From Alteromonas sp. 1_MG-2023 (lineage in GTDB: Bacteria > Pseudomonadota > Gammaproteobacteria > Enterobacterales > Alteromonadaceae), in assembly GCF_030547075.1 (NCBI RefSeq), contig NZ_JAUOQH010000014.1, positions 1 through 64,000 of the forward strand: a stretch of 64,000 nt of DNA, read 5' to 3'. The first letter of the stretch is position 1; every line of letters starts with the position of its first letter. The notes under the pieces are model-generated. The model saw nothing but the letters and a program-made list of their open reading frames with translations, searched no databases and was not told the origin of the DNA. Below, one piece after another: positions 55,671-64,000 of the stretch. Position numbers and translations under genes: made by a program.

Positions 55671-57824
55671 ATGCATAGTCGTAAGGAAACTTCTATAATG
55701 CCTAGACAGTCGGCTCGGCTTTTTGCCAACAGCATTGTCATTTTTTCGCTACTTTGGACGTTGGTGAGTTATTCTGCGAGCGCAGAAACCTCCTCTAGCA
55801 CGCTCACTGAAACGGTTCAAAAATTTTTACAAACTGGGGCTGTTGAAGATGCTGAGCGCCACACTTTATTGGCAATCGAACAAGCCCACCAATACGGTAT
55901 TTTATCGGCAAGCACCTTTTTCGACGTGGGCGTACTGCTTCAAAATGCATCTAGGTTCAATGTAGCGAACGATGCACTGTATGTTGCATTAGATGGTTAT
56001 ACTCGACACGGCCAGCTTGTTGAAATGGCAAACACCCTACACCACCTTGGAACGGCGCAACGTTTTCTAGGCAACTACGACCAATCAATTGGCTACCTGC
56101 GCCGGGCACAATCTATTGCGCAAACGCAAAACATTGTTTCATTGAATGCTAAAATTCAGATGGAACTTGGACTGGTTCAAATGGCGCAAGGTCAAGTTCA
56201 AGCAGCCCTTTATACCTTAAAAAAAGCATTAAACCTCTTCAGAGCGCAGCGAGATACTAAGAGTACTGCAGAAGGCCTTGCAACCATCGGCGATATCTTT
56301 GTTACATTAGGTCAGCTTTCAGAAGCCAACACTTACTATCAAGATGCACTGCAAATCGCTAAATCCAATAACGATAAAGCGCTTGAAGCTGAAACATTGG
56401 GTAAGTTTGGTGCACTGTTACTACTTGAAGGTAAAACAACTGAAGCTTCGAAAACCTTAAAACAAGCAATAAGCCTGCTAAAAGCGCAAGGCATTACGAG
56501 CGAAATATCCACTACTCAAGCATGGTTAGGCGAAGCGTTGGTGAAAACCGGTGAAACACAAGAAGGACTAGCGCTGCTAGAGGGTTCTCTTGCTTTTGCT
56601 AAATCCACCGGCCGTAAAAAACTGCTTCAACAATCTCGCCTTGCTCTTGCTAATGCCATGTTGTCCTTACAGCAGTTTGACGATGCATTAGCGTATGCTA
56701 AAAATGGCATTATTGATGCCAGACAGAGCACAGATTTACGTAGCCAAATGGATTTTCTTTCCATTCAGGTCAAAGCGTTGGCTGCGAAAGGTGAATTTAA
56801 GCGCGCATTAGATATTCAATCTGTATTACAAAGTATAAAAGAAGAAGTACTTAGTTCTGGAAGCGAAGTAGCTATTGCGCAGTTACAGGCAGGGATAGAA
56901 ATTGAACGGCAAGCGCAGTCCATTCAAGTGCTGCAAAAAACCAAACAACTAGCCTTGGCGGAAGCCGAACAAACCAACCTTCGCACCACGCTATTTTGGA
57001 GCACCCTAATAGCAGGTTTGTTAACTCTTTTTCTTGTTTGGAGCCGCCTAACACAGCGCCAGCAAAACATTAGGCTTCGCCGCGAAGTTAAGCAGCGTAC
57101 CAAAGAGCTAGAGCAAAAGAACTCCGAATTAGAAACCGCCTATAAAACCCTTGAGCAAGTCAGCCTACATGACTCATTAACCGGGTTGTATAACCGCCAT
57201 TATCTAGAGTCCCAATTACCAGGTGAACTTAAGCGTAGCTCCCATGCCAACAAACACCAGCAGGGCAACAACGAGCGTAATCAAGATTTACTCTGCTTCT
57301 TGGTCGATATCGATCATTTCAAGCGTATTAATGACGAACATGGCCACTTAGCTGGCGATAAAGTGCTGAGTCAATTTGCTGATGTACTGCGGGATGTATT
57401 TAGACAAACTGATTTGCTGATACGCTGGGGTGGCGAAGAGTTTTTAGTCATATGCCGCCATTCAATGCGAGATGACCTTCCTCAACTTGCCGAACGGTGT
57501 CGTACTGCCGTAAGTGAAAACGTGTTTCACATTGATGGTGATAAGTCGCTTCGAGTTACCTGTAGTATTGGCTTTAGTATCCTTCCTCCAGTTGAACATT
57601 TGTCGTTTGAAGAAAGCTGGAAGAGTACGTTTGCGGTGGTAGATTACTGCCTTTATGCCACTAAGATGTCTGGCCGAAATGGTTGGATTGGGGTAATTGA
57701 TACGAATAGAGCCCATGTTGGCGATGCACAACAAACCCCGCTAGATAAGAAATTTCATTTTAAACAGTCTTACATATCCACCTCGTTTAACACACTGTCG
57801 AGTATTCATTGGCCCGAAGAGTAG
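55671..57824 (+). CDS. TPR-sensor diguanylate cyclase (GGDEF)
   Basis: It makes cyclic di-GMP. The 717-residue call starts at ATG 55671, 8 bases after AAGGAG; the frame is open further upstream without such a site. A signal segment (FANSIVIFSLLWTLVSYSAS) sends about 370 residues of tetratricopeptide repeats to the periplasm (for example LHHLGTAQRFLGNYDQSIGY). A membrane helix (about 437-460, LFWSTLIAGLLTLFLVWSRL) and a short coiled coil follow. The GGDEF domain has HDSLTGLYNRHYLE, the active GGEEF (about 587-591) and an I-site RxxD (RQTD) for product inhibition. The signal sensed is unknown. Confidence 0.93.
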   Translation: MHSRKETSIMPRQSARLFANSIVIFSLLWTLVSYSASAETSSSTLTETVQKFLQTGAVEDAERHTLLAIEQAHQYGILSASTFFDVGVLLQNASRFNVANDALYVALDGYTRHGQLVEMANTLHHLGTAQRFLGNYDQSIGYLRRAQSIAQTQNIVSLNAKIQMELGLVQMAQGQVQAALYTLKKALNLFRAQRDTKSTAEGLATIGDIFVTLGQLSEANTYYQDALQIAKSNNDKALEAETLGKFGALLLLEGKTTEASKTLKQAISLLKAQGITSEISTTQAWLGEALVKTGETQEGLALLEGSLAFAKSTGRKKLLQQSRLALANAMLSLQQFDDALAYAKNGIIDARQSTDLRSQMDFLSIQVKALAAKGEFKRALDIQSVLQSIKEEVLSSGSEVAIAQLQAGIEIERQAQSIQVLQKTKQLALAEAEQTNLRTTLFWSTLIAGLLTLFLVWSRLTQRQQNIRLRREVKQRTKELEQKNSELETAYKTLEQVSLHDSLTGLYNRHYLESQLPGELKRSSHANKHQQGNNERNQDLLCFLVDIDHFKRINDEHGHLAGDKVLSQFADVLRDVFRQTDLLIRWGGEEFLVICRHSMRDDLPQLAERCRTAVSENVFHIDGDKSLRVTCSIGFSILPPVEHLSFEESWKSTFAVVDYCLYATKMSGRNGWIGVIDTNRAHVGDAQQTPLDKKFHFKQSYISTSFNTLSSIHWPEE

Positions 57825-57835
57825 GAGCGTACATT

Positions 57836-58156
57836 ATGTACAAAGGTAGATGCCACTGTCAGGCAGTACAATATGAATTGTCTGAATGTAGCGAAGATGA
57901 ATTAGATGTAGAAACCTTATCTTGTGGCGACACGCTTCACTTAACCATTGCAGAAGCGCGCAAACATTTAGTGATAGATTGTGCGCCTTCTACTCTAGGC
58001 GAATTACAGTTGTCGCCAAACCAGAAACAGTTTTTCTGTAACGCGTGCTCAACACCTATTTATACCAGCGATCAACATGGCAATATTGCATTGCATGTCG
58101 CTTTTTACGGGCATGATCTATTGGCTAAGCATCATAGCCAGTTTCACATCCCGTAA
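57836..58156 (+). CDS. GFA-fold small protein lacking catalytic cysteines
   Basis: This 106-residue protein resembles glutathione-dependent formaldehyde-activating (GFA/Mss4-like) proteins. The N-terminal structural-zinc motif GRCHCQAVQYEL and the C-terminal FFCNACSTPIYTS are present. The central CxCxxC that binds the catalytic zinc in true Gfa is absent. It starts at ATG 57836 with AGGAG upstream, 11 bp after the cyclase, so the pair is probably co-transcribed. A structural or regulatory role is more likely than enzyme activity. Confidence 0.72.
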   Translation: MYKGRCHCQAVQYELSECSEDELDVETLSCGDTLHLTIAEARKHLVIDCAPSTLGELQLSPNQKQFFCNACSTPIYTSDQHGNIALHVAFYGHDLLAKHHSQFHIP

Positions 58157-58198
58157 TAATTAGCAGTGTCAGGCAACAGCCTTATGGCTAGTTACCTA

Positions 58199-59560
58199 CT
58201 ACGACGAGCTCTTCAAATCATCCAAGTGGTACTTATCGATAAGCGAGTATAAGGTAGGCCGGGTGACACCCAATAGCTCAGCTGTCTTCGACATATTTTT
58301 ATCTGCTTGATGATAGGCTCTACGAATAGCCCTACTTTCGGCAACCTCTCGTACTTCCCGAAGATTTAACGTCTCCGACTCTCCGCTGCCATCAACCGCA
58401 AATAAACCTAAGTCGTCAGGCTGTATTACCGTGCCCTCAGCCATAATAACGGCTGACTTCAGCTTGTTTTGCATCTCTCGAATATTACCAGGCCATTTAT
58501 GGGCCAACATGGAATTAATCGCAGACTCAGAGAAGCTCTTTGCTTTAGCATTAAACTCTTCGCGATAAATATTAAGGAAAGTTCGCGCTAACAAGATGAT
58601 ATCTTGATCTCTATCTCGTAGCGGCGGGATCATGATTGGGATCTCGCCAATACGGTAATATAAATCTTCCCTAAAACGTTCGTCGGCTACCATGGCCTGC
58701 AAGTCTCTATGAGTAGCACAAATAACCCGAATATCCACAGGGATTTCGGCGCGCCCACCCACTCGCTCTATTATACGTTCTTGCAGGAAACGAAGCATTT
58801 TAGCTTGTAAGCCAATGGGCATGTCACCAATTTCATCAAGAAACAGGGTGCCACCTTGTGCGGTTTCAATTTTTCCAATGGTGGTTTTATTTGCCCCAGT
58901 AAACGCCCCTTTCTCATAACCGAAGAGCTCACTTTCTAGCAGGTTTTCTGGAATAGACGCACAGTTAATGGCTACGAATGGCTTGTCTTTGCGAGGGCTG
59001 TGTTCGTGAATACTGCGCGCAAACACCTCTTTACCGGTACCACTTTCCCCAAGCAACAGGGTACTTACATCAGTATTCGCTATTTTTTCAGCTTTGCGTA
59101 CTACTGTTTGAATAGACTCACTATTACCAATAATACGGCTCATTCCAGAGCGCACTTTGGTTAATATACTGTTTTCTAACTCTAACTTGGCCAAGTTAAG
59201 GGCACGGAATACAAGTAGCTTTATAGTGTCGGAATCGATAGGTTTCTGGTAAAAATCGTAGGCACCAAAATTTATCGCCTTCAGCGCATTTTCTTTATCG
59301 TTATTGCCCGTTACCACAATGACTTTGGTTCTAGGCGCTAAGGAAATAATATCCTGTAGAATTCTTAAACCTTCTGATGCGTTAGCTGGGTCTGGCGGTA
59401 AGCCTAAGTCTAACGTGACTACTTTAGGCTCGTACCTACGCAATTGTGCAATTGCCGACGTATGATCGTCAGCAAAAACTACATCGTAGTCGGTTAAACT
59501 CCACTTTAATTGCTTTTGAATACCTAAATCGTCATCTACCACTAAAACGGTATCAGTCAT
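58199..59560 (-). CDS. prsR: Sigma-54-dependent response regulator PrsR
   Basis: PrsR activates sigma-54 promoters, typically of PEP-CTERM/exopolysaccharide genes. The 453-residue protein has a receiver domain (VLVVDDDLGIQKQLKWSL; phospho-Asp in VVTLDLGLPP). The AAA+ domain shows Walker A GESGTGKEVFARSIH and the sigma-54 contact loop GYEKGAFTGA. The C-terminal Fis-type helix-turn-helix is NMSKTAELLGVTRPTLYSLI. The receiver pattern and the partner gene fit PrsR rather than a general NtrC. Confidence 0.9.
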   Translation of the reverse strand: MTDTVLVVDDDLGIQKQLKWSLTDYDVVFADDHTSAIAQLRRYEPKVVTLDLGLPPDPANASEGLRILQDIISLAPRTKVIVVTGNNDKENALKAINFGAYDFYQKPIDSDTIKLLVFRALNLAKLELENSILTKVRSGMSRIIGNSESIQTVVRKAEKIANTDVSTLLLGESGTGKEVFARSIHEHSPRKDKPFVAINCASIPENLLESELFGYEKGAFTGANKTTIGKIETAQGGTLFLDEIGDMPIGLQAKMLRFLQERIIERVGGRAEIPVDIRVICATHRDLQAMVADERFREDLYYRIGEIPIMIPPLRDRDQDIILLARTFLNIYREEFNAKAKSFSESAINSMLAHKWPGNIREMQNKLKSAVIMAEGTVIQPDDLGLFAVDGSGESETLNLREVREVAESRAIRRAYHQADKNMSKTAELLGVTRPTLYSLIDKYHLDDLKSSS

Positions 59561-59626
59561 TAGTCTGTTCCTGTGTTACTTCGTCCGTATCAACATAGGT
59601 TGGTTGTAAACGCATCTCTGCCTTGC

Positions 59627-61654
59627 TCAACTGAGCGTGAAGGCTAGCGTAAAACAACTTCCTTTCCCTGGTTCACTTTGAACGCTTATCTTACCACCAA
59701 TAGATTCAATGTACGTTTTTGCATCATAAGCACCAATACCCATTCCGGCATTACCTTTCGTTGTATCGAAAGGTTTAAACAACCGATTTTCAATAAATTC
59801 TTGATCCATGCCCGTCCCCGAATCTTCAATCATTACGTACTGTATATGGTTTTGGGGGTCGTGAGTAAATACAATATCTATAACGCCACTATCTTCCGTT
59901 GCCTGCTGTGCATTGCTTATTAGGTGATAGAAAACATTTGCGACTTTTTCTTTATCAATTAAAACTTTTTCTTCACTACTGCAATGAACTTTTGGAGTGG
60001 GGAATAGACCCATACATCGGTTTTCCACTACATCAGTAATGATGTGCGATAACAAACATGAGGTATGCGCCCCATCGTCGTTCACTTTCTTATCGGTTAA
60101 CTGTTTCAACATTTTATCCATACGGGCTTTCGTATGTTTTAATGTTTCGAACGTATCTTCAATAAACTCTGGGTTATGTTTATGTTGCTGTGCGTTCGCA
60201 AGAATTAAATCAACTTGCGCCATCACGTTTTTTAAATCGTGTACAACAAACGCAGACATTCTATTAAACGCAGCGAATTGTGCGTTTTCTGCTACCAGCT
60301 TTGACGCCTCGTGATGGAAAACAAACATACTCACCTGCTCGGTGATAGCGTTTAAATAATCTCTTACTTCCCAGTTTAAACTTAGCCGCTCTTTGTCCCC
60401 TGCTGCTAGTACAGCAAACCCCCAAATTTCGTCATTTTTATAAAATGGCAGATACAGCTGGTAACCCCAGGCTTTCAAAGCCTCTCCGTCAATTTGTAAG
60501 CCTTTATAATGAAAAGGCTTCGCCCGGTATTCATGAACATCTACCAACCAAGTATTCGACTTACAGTACTCGGTTAAATCACGAATTATCGTTGCGTCTT
60601 CTTCAGTGGTCGCTAGAGGGTTTACTTGCGCCAACTGTTCAAAATCATTGTTAACCCGTTTATATAACTTACCAGAATCATACTCGATAGCTTCCAATAT
60701 GCCTCGTAATGCACTCTCATGGACAGTATTGGGTACATCCATAGAACTAGAAAGTGTTTTGGTTAACTTTATCCACTCTACACGGTAGTCAAACTGGTTG
60801 GCAAAAAAATGTTTGGTGATAAAAACCTTACACTTTGTTCTAAACGAATTAGACAGAAAAACGGTTACCAATAGCGCTAAAGACAGCACCACCAGTATGG
60901 TTTGCACCATGGCCCCCCAACTTCCACCTACATAACTAATAGCATACCCAATGATAGCCATAATGAAGAGGTAGGCGCCCGCCACCAACAATAACGAACT
61001 ATGCAGTACGACATCTCTGGAAATAAAAATATCGACGCCCCAGTGCTTTATACGTCGAATGGCAATGATTAAAAATGGGATAAGCAGGAAATAAATATAA
61101 CCCCGAGCGGCAATATAACTAACCTCAACCTGGTTCACCATGGTGGCATTCGCGTAGGTTACAAAATCGAAAAGGTGGGTAGCGCCTAGATACAAAATTA
61201 ACGGTTTATATGCCCATTGGTCGGCATCCGCTTGACGATATATAACTTCCAACAATATCAGTACTTCAAGCGCTAAAATAATCAGCATCAAGTAACGCCA
61301 AGAAGCGTCAATCCACAATACATGAGGAAGCACTAAGGCTATGCAACCGGGCAATAAAATGAAAAGGGTTGTTGGACGGCGCAGCACATCAAACAGGTTG
61401 GTAAAATTATCTTTCAGACATCCAGCGAGAAACAGCAACCAAGCCACCTGCCTGAGCGCATCGATTGTGAGCAACCAAGAAAGGCTAATAGGGCCAAACA
61501 ACACAGTAATCATACTGGTAGACCAAAACAGCGTAGTCGCTGTGGCCAGTACCAGCAAATGATTGGCTAACCCAGGCTTTCGTACTGCAAAAAGTAATAG
61601 CATTAACAGCAAGTAAGCCAAACTGTTAAGGGCATAGCCTATATCTGAAATCAT
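59627..61654 (-). CDS. prsK: Sensor histidine kinase PrsK
   Basis: This is the membrane kinase partner of PrsR. The 675-residue protein has about nine N-terminal membrane helices (residues 1-270) and a GAF-like region (about 300-440). The kinase core has the H-box FVVHDLKNVMAQ, N-box NLISNAQQA, G1 EDSGTGMD and G2 GMGIGAYDAK. The HDLKN variant of the H-box and the many helices are typical of PrsK. The stop is 66 bp before prsR. Its start follows AAAAAGG closely. No exosortase or PEP-CTERM gene is in the window. Confidence 0.9.
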   Translation of the reverse strand: MISDIGYALNSLAYLLLMLLLFAVRKPGLANHLLVLATATTLFWSTSMITVLFGPISLSWLLTIDALRQVAWLLFLAGCLKDNFTNLFDVLRRPTTLFILLPGCIALVLPHVLWIDASWRYLMLIILALEVLILLEVIYRQADADQWAYKPLILYLGATHLFDFVTYANATMVNQVEVSYIAARGYIYFLLIPFLIIAIRRIKHWGVDIFISRDVVLHSSLLLVAGAYLFIMAIIGYAISYVGGSWGAMVQTILVVLSLALLVTVFLSNSFRTKCKVFITKHFFANQFDYRVEWIKLTKTLSSSMDVPNTVHESALRGILEAIEYDSGKLYKRVNNDFEQLAQVNPLATTEEDATIIRDLTEYCKSNTWLVDVHEYRAKPFHYKGLQIDGEALKAWGYQLYLPFYKNDEIWGFAVLAAGDKERLSLNWEVRDYLNAITEQVSMFVFHHEASKLVAENAQFAAFNRMSAFVVHDLKNVMAQVDLILANAQQHKHNPEFIEDTFETLKHTKARMDKMLKQLTDKKVNDDGAHTSCLLSHIITDVVENRCMGLFPTPKVHCSSEEKVLIDKEKVANVFYHLISNAQQATEDSGVIDIVFTHDPQNHIQYVMIEDSGTGMDQEFIENRLFKPFDTTKGNAGMGIGAYDAKTYIESIGGKISVQSEPGKGSCFTLAFTLS

Positions 61655-61711
61655 CCTTTTTTTCTCACCCAGCTTTTTATTATTTTTGAGGTTCTGGTTT
61701 TATTAAGTGGT

Positions 61712-61737
61712 GCAGGCAGCCTAGTTTCGCTGCCTGC
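61712..61737. other. Strong inverted repeat after the ketoacyl synthase gene
   Basis: A 9-bp perfect stem, GCAGGCAGC/GCTGCCTGC, has an 8-base loop. It lies 13 bases past the stop of the FabH-like gene and before prsK. No T run follows on the minus strand, so it may stabilise mRNA or attenuate rather than fully terminate. Confidence 0.55.
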
Positions 61738-61750
61738 CTAAGCTAATGAA

Positions 61751-62875
61751 TTAGCGTTTTTTCAGCAATAATGAACCAATTGAATAACCTGCTCCAAAGG
61801 AACATAAAACACCTACATCACCGGTCACCAAGTCTTCGTGGTTTAAACCGAAGGCAATAACCGAGCCAGCTGACGCCGTATTTGCGTATTCATCCAACAC
61901 TATAGGCGCTTCATCAGCAGTAGCATCGCGACCTAACAAGCGCTTGATAATAAGCGTATTCATGTTGATATTTGCTTGATGCAACCACCAACGTCTTACA
62001 TCCGTTGCCGTCAGCTCATGTCTATTTAAGTGGCTTTCTATATGACTAGCAGCCATTGGGCACACTTCTTTAAATACTTTACGTCCTGCTTGATGGAAAA
62101 GTTTATCGGCGCCGTAAGGGTCTACATCTTCTGCACGAGTAACATAACCAAAGTTAGAACGAATCGTGTTCGAAAACTTAGTTACCGCATTTGTACTTAG
62201 TACATCGTAACTATGTTGACTGCTCACTGTGGCGGCAGTTTCTAACACCGTGGCGGTGGCTACATCACCAAAAATAAAGTGACTGTCTCTGTCGGTATAG
62301 TTTATCTGCGGTGACACCAACTCGGGGTTAATCACTAATACACACTTGGCATTGCCAGCACTTAGCATTTCATAAGCGCGGTGCATACCAAACGTGGCAG
62401 CAGAACATGCCACTAGCATGTCGAAACCAAAGCCTTCAATGCCTAGCGCTTCTTGCACTTCAATCGCAATAGCTGGGTAAGCACGCTGGGTATAAGCACA
62501 AGAAACAATGACAGCGTCAACATCTTGAGCTGTTTTATTTGCAGATGCTAAGGCTAACTTAGCTGCTTCTACCGCAATTTCAGCTTGATGAGATAGCACT
62601 TCATCTTCGCGAGCCTCAATTTTTGGCTTCATGCGCGTAATGTCGAGCGCGCCTTCTTTTTGGTAAATATATCGGCTTTTTATCCCTGAAGCCTTTTCAA
62701 TAAACTCAGCACTAGAGTAAGGTTTTGCAGTAACCTGCTGAGCTTCTATTTCCGCTTTATGTTGTTCGTTGAACATATCAACATAGGCGTTATAACTGTC
62801 TACTAGTTCCTGATTTGAAATACTGCTTTCGGGGTGCCAAACACCCACACCGCTCACTACGATCTGTTGAGACAT
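61751..62875 (-). CDS. Beta-ketoacyl-ACP synthase III-like condensing enzyme
   Basis: This is a FabH-family thiolase-fold condensing enzyme of 374 residues, somewhat longer than FabH (about 320). The catalytic triad is complete: Cys in MLVACSAATFGMHRAYE, His in WWLHQANINMN, and Asn in DEYANTASAGSVIAFG. The N-terminus VVSGVGVWHPESSISNQELV is typical. An insert of about 35 residues near residues 33-65 (EQHKAEIEAQQ) makes it longer. I start at the ATG at 62875 because GAGA is correctly spaced; the ATG 6 bases upstream is too close. It could be a fatty-acid starter enzyme or a specialised synthase. Confidence 0.85.
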   Translation of the reverse strand: MSQQIVVSGVGVWHPESSISNQELVDSYNAYVDMFNEQHKAEIEAQQVTAKPYSSAEFIEKASGIKSRYIYQKEGALDITRMKPKIEAREDEVLSHQAEIAVEAAKLALASANKTAQDVDAVIVSCAYTQRAYPAIAIEVQEALGIEGFGFDMLVACSAATFGMHRAYEMLSAGNAKCVLVINPELVSPQINYTDRDSHFIFGDVATATVLETAATVSSQHSYDVLSTNAVTKFSNTIRSNFGYVTRAEDVDPYGADKLFHQAGRKVFKEVCPMAASHIESHLNRHELTATDVRRWWLHQANINMNTLIIKRLLGRDATADEAPIVLDEYANTASAGSVIAFGLNHEDLVTGDVGVLCSFGAGYSIGSLLLKKR

Positions 62876-63303
62876 CTGCATTCTCTTTTTCTATTATTTC
62901 AGTTTAAGCCCTACGGCCATGACATAACGACGAAATAGGATAAGTGAAATAAGACAGACTGTTAGCAGGCAACCACAATCTATACTCAATATATTCAGGC
63001 GCTGATGCCCTGCACTTATCGTTTCGATGTTAATACGTATACTGATAGCTTAACTCAAACCATGACGTATGTAATCACTGCTCAACGATTTCAGCGAAGT
63101 ACACATTGAAACGGGTTTTCTTAAGACATAAAAAACGGCGCCATCGGCGCCGTTTTATTAAGGTATTTTTAACTGTTACATTAAGCCCAAGCTTTAAACT
63201 GGTAATTCACTTAGTATGTTGTACCTAGTTTTTTCCTACTTGGCTTTTGGGCTTAGCTTTGAGGCCTAGCCTTCTAAAACCTTCTGTAGCCAGCTATTTC
63301 CAC
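62876..63303. other. Intergenic region between FabH-like and choice-of-anchor genes
   Basis: This 428-bp gap between two minus-strand genes contains the terminator at 63132-63156 and, closer to the FabH-like start, its promoter region. No gene or other structure was recognised. Confidence 0.4.
63132..63156. terminator. Terminator for the choice-of-anchor gene
   Basis: Perfect 11-bp arms AAAACGGCGCC/GGCGCCGTTTT have a 3-base loop; a longer T run follows on the minus strand. It lies about 148 bases past the stop. Confidence 0.85.
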
Positions 63304-64000
63304 TTAGTTTTGCGTAATTTGCCATACTGTGACAGTACCGCTCACTTCGTTACCCACGAGTAATAAAGGAACACCACTGGCGCTCTCATCAGCACTAACA
63401 AATACAAGACTTTCAGGGGCTAAATCGCCAATAACGTCCGTCGCCTCTAGGCCTTCTGTTAAATCACGGTTGATAATATAATCAGCAAACTGAACATCAT
63501 AAGGGTTAGTTACGTCATACACGAATATGCCGCCCATACGCTCAGTACCTACAAACGCGTATGTTCTGTCGCCGATAACGCCTACCGTTAATGCTTCAGG
63601 CTCTGGACCTTTATTCTCAGAGCGTGAATCACCTTCATTGGCATCGTCACCATTATTAAACAACGCACCATGCACTGACGCGGTAATGCGCTCGAAGTCA
63701 TCCCCTGAGTCGTAAACAGCTAAACCATTTTGATCCCAAATGGTGAAAGAGCGTGAACCATAAGCATACGCTGCATCATACTCACCGTTACCATCTTCAT
63801 CACCCATGCCAATGGTCACAAGCAAATCATCGGCTTCACCAGTGGCTTGTAAGTCGGCAAGTTCAGAATTCGCTTCTGCTGTTAAGTCTTCAACCTTAAT
63901 TTCATCAAGGTAAGCTAAACAGCCATCTTCCTCGTCAAATTCCAATCCACCGTCGCTTAAACACGTTGCTTCATCAGCAGAGTCAAAGAAGTATTCGCGA
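63304..64000 (-). CDS. Choice-of-anchor I-type secreted protein, C-terminal part
   Basis: The frame is open to the window edge, so the start lies beyond it; about 232 residues are visible. The C-terminal beta-propeller-like segments resemble choice-of-anchor I proteins, which are large exported proteins with alkaline-phosphatase-like repeats. Typical pieces are SRSFTIWDQNGLAVYDSGDD, EALTVGVIGDRTYAFVGTER and GGIFVYDVTN. The last strand is GNEVSGTVTVWQITQ. It is strongly acidic, with likely Ca2+-binding Asp/Asn loops (GMGDEDGNGEYDAAY). A pair of cysteines near the edge may form a disulfide. The role is unknown; it may be cell-surface or phosphate-related. Confidence 0.8.
   Translation of the reverse strand, partial: REYFFDSADEATCLSDGGLEFDEEDGCLAYLDEIKVEDLTAEANSELADLQATGEADDLLVTIGMGDEDGNGEYDAAYAYGSRSFTIWDQNGLAVYDSGDDFERITASVHGALFNNGDDANEGDSRSENKGPEPEALTVGVIGDRTYAFVGTERMGGIFVYDVTNPYDVQFADYIINRDLTEGLEATDVIGDLAPESLVFVSADESASGVPLLLVGNEVSGTVTVWQITQN

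Noticed and set aside
62830..62855. GGTGCCAAACACCCACACC near the FabH-like start, similar to the GTGGGTGTCCA word
   Set aside because: It matches only partly and encodes the conserved GVGVWHPE start of the enzyme; coincidence is the simpler explanation.
1..64000. CRISPR arrays, tRNA or rRNA genes, prophage and intact insertion sequences
   Set aside because: No regularly spaced direct repeats, cloverleaf-like sequences, transposases, integrases or phage structural genes were recognised in any part of the window.

Overview
The window looks like a chromosomal segment of an Alteromonas-type marine gammaproteobacterium (order Alteromonadales). I infer this from the protein sequences and from gene order: a pyruvate dehydrogenase operon, ampE-ampD, nadC-pilin-pilC-pilD-coaE-zapD-yacG, and a complete dcw cell-wall/division cluster running mraZ to ftsZ and on to lpxC, secA and mutT. 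No database search was possible. No rRNA, tRNA, CRISPR array, prophage or intact insertion sequence was seen.

Layout. 1-1.3 kb: a LysR-type regulator with a long C-terminal tail. 1.4-1.9 kb: a small STAS/SpoIIAA-like protein with an 18-bp palindrome upstream. 2.0-9.3 kb: lpdA, aceF (three lipoyl domains), aceE and pdhR, all on the minus strand, with a PdhR-type operator upstream of pdhR. 9.6-11.1 kb: ampE and ampD. 11.1-11.7 kb: a non-coding array of degenerate repeats and nested hairpins. 11.7-19.0 kb, plus strand: retropepsin-like protease, nadC, pilA, pilC, pilD, coaE, zapD, yacG and an aspartoacylase; pilB is absent from its expected place between pilA and pilC. 19.3-42.1 kb, minus strand: mutT, secA, an M23 peptidase in the secM position, lpxC, and the dcw cluster ftsZ-ftsA-ftsQ-ddlB-murC-murG-ftsW-murD-mraY-murF-murE-ftsI-ftsL-rsmH-mraZ, whose genes mostly overlap by 1-11 bases. 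A promoter and three 10-bp-phased TGG boxes, matching the MraZ operator pattern, precede mraZ.

42.5-43.5 kb holds the most novel-looking cassette: a 56-residue peptide with a textbook double-glycine leader, followed 11 bp later by a seven-segment membrane protein with PrsW-like (glutamic membrane protease) motifs. It is wedged between the dcw cluster and a SapC-family gene. 44.8-46.0 kb: a secreted M19 dipeptidase. 46.2-53.2 kb: a heavy-metal RND efflux operon (CusA-, CusB- and CusC-like) preceded by a small Cys/His/Met-rich CopL-like protein; the CusB-like protein has a His/Met-rich tail and the CusC-like protein carries a tail with a repeated Asp-Thr-His-Thr motif. 53.3-55.2 kb: a secreted alpha/beta hydrolase and a peroxiredoxin-glutaredoxin fusion. 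55.7-58.2 kb: a TPR-GGDEF diguanylate cyclase and a small GFA-fold protein lacking the catalytic cysteines. 58.2-61.7 kb: the PrsR/PrsK two-component pair of PEP-CTERM/exopolysaccharide systems. 61.8-62.9 kb: a FabH-like ketoacyl synthase. The window ends inside a choice-of-anchor-type secreted protein.

How it works together: the centre of the window is a peptidoglycan and division factory (precursor synthesis, lipid II assembly, divisome, lipid A commitment step, secretion motor). AmpD recycles its products and the M23 peptidase probably remodels them. The flanks add central carbon entry (PDH), type IV pili, metal efflux and signalling.
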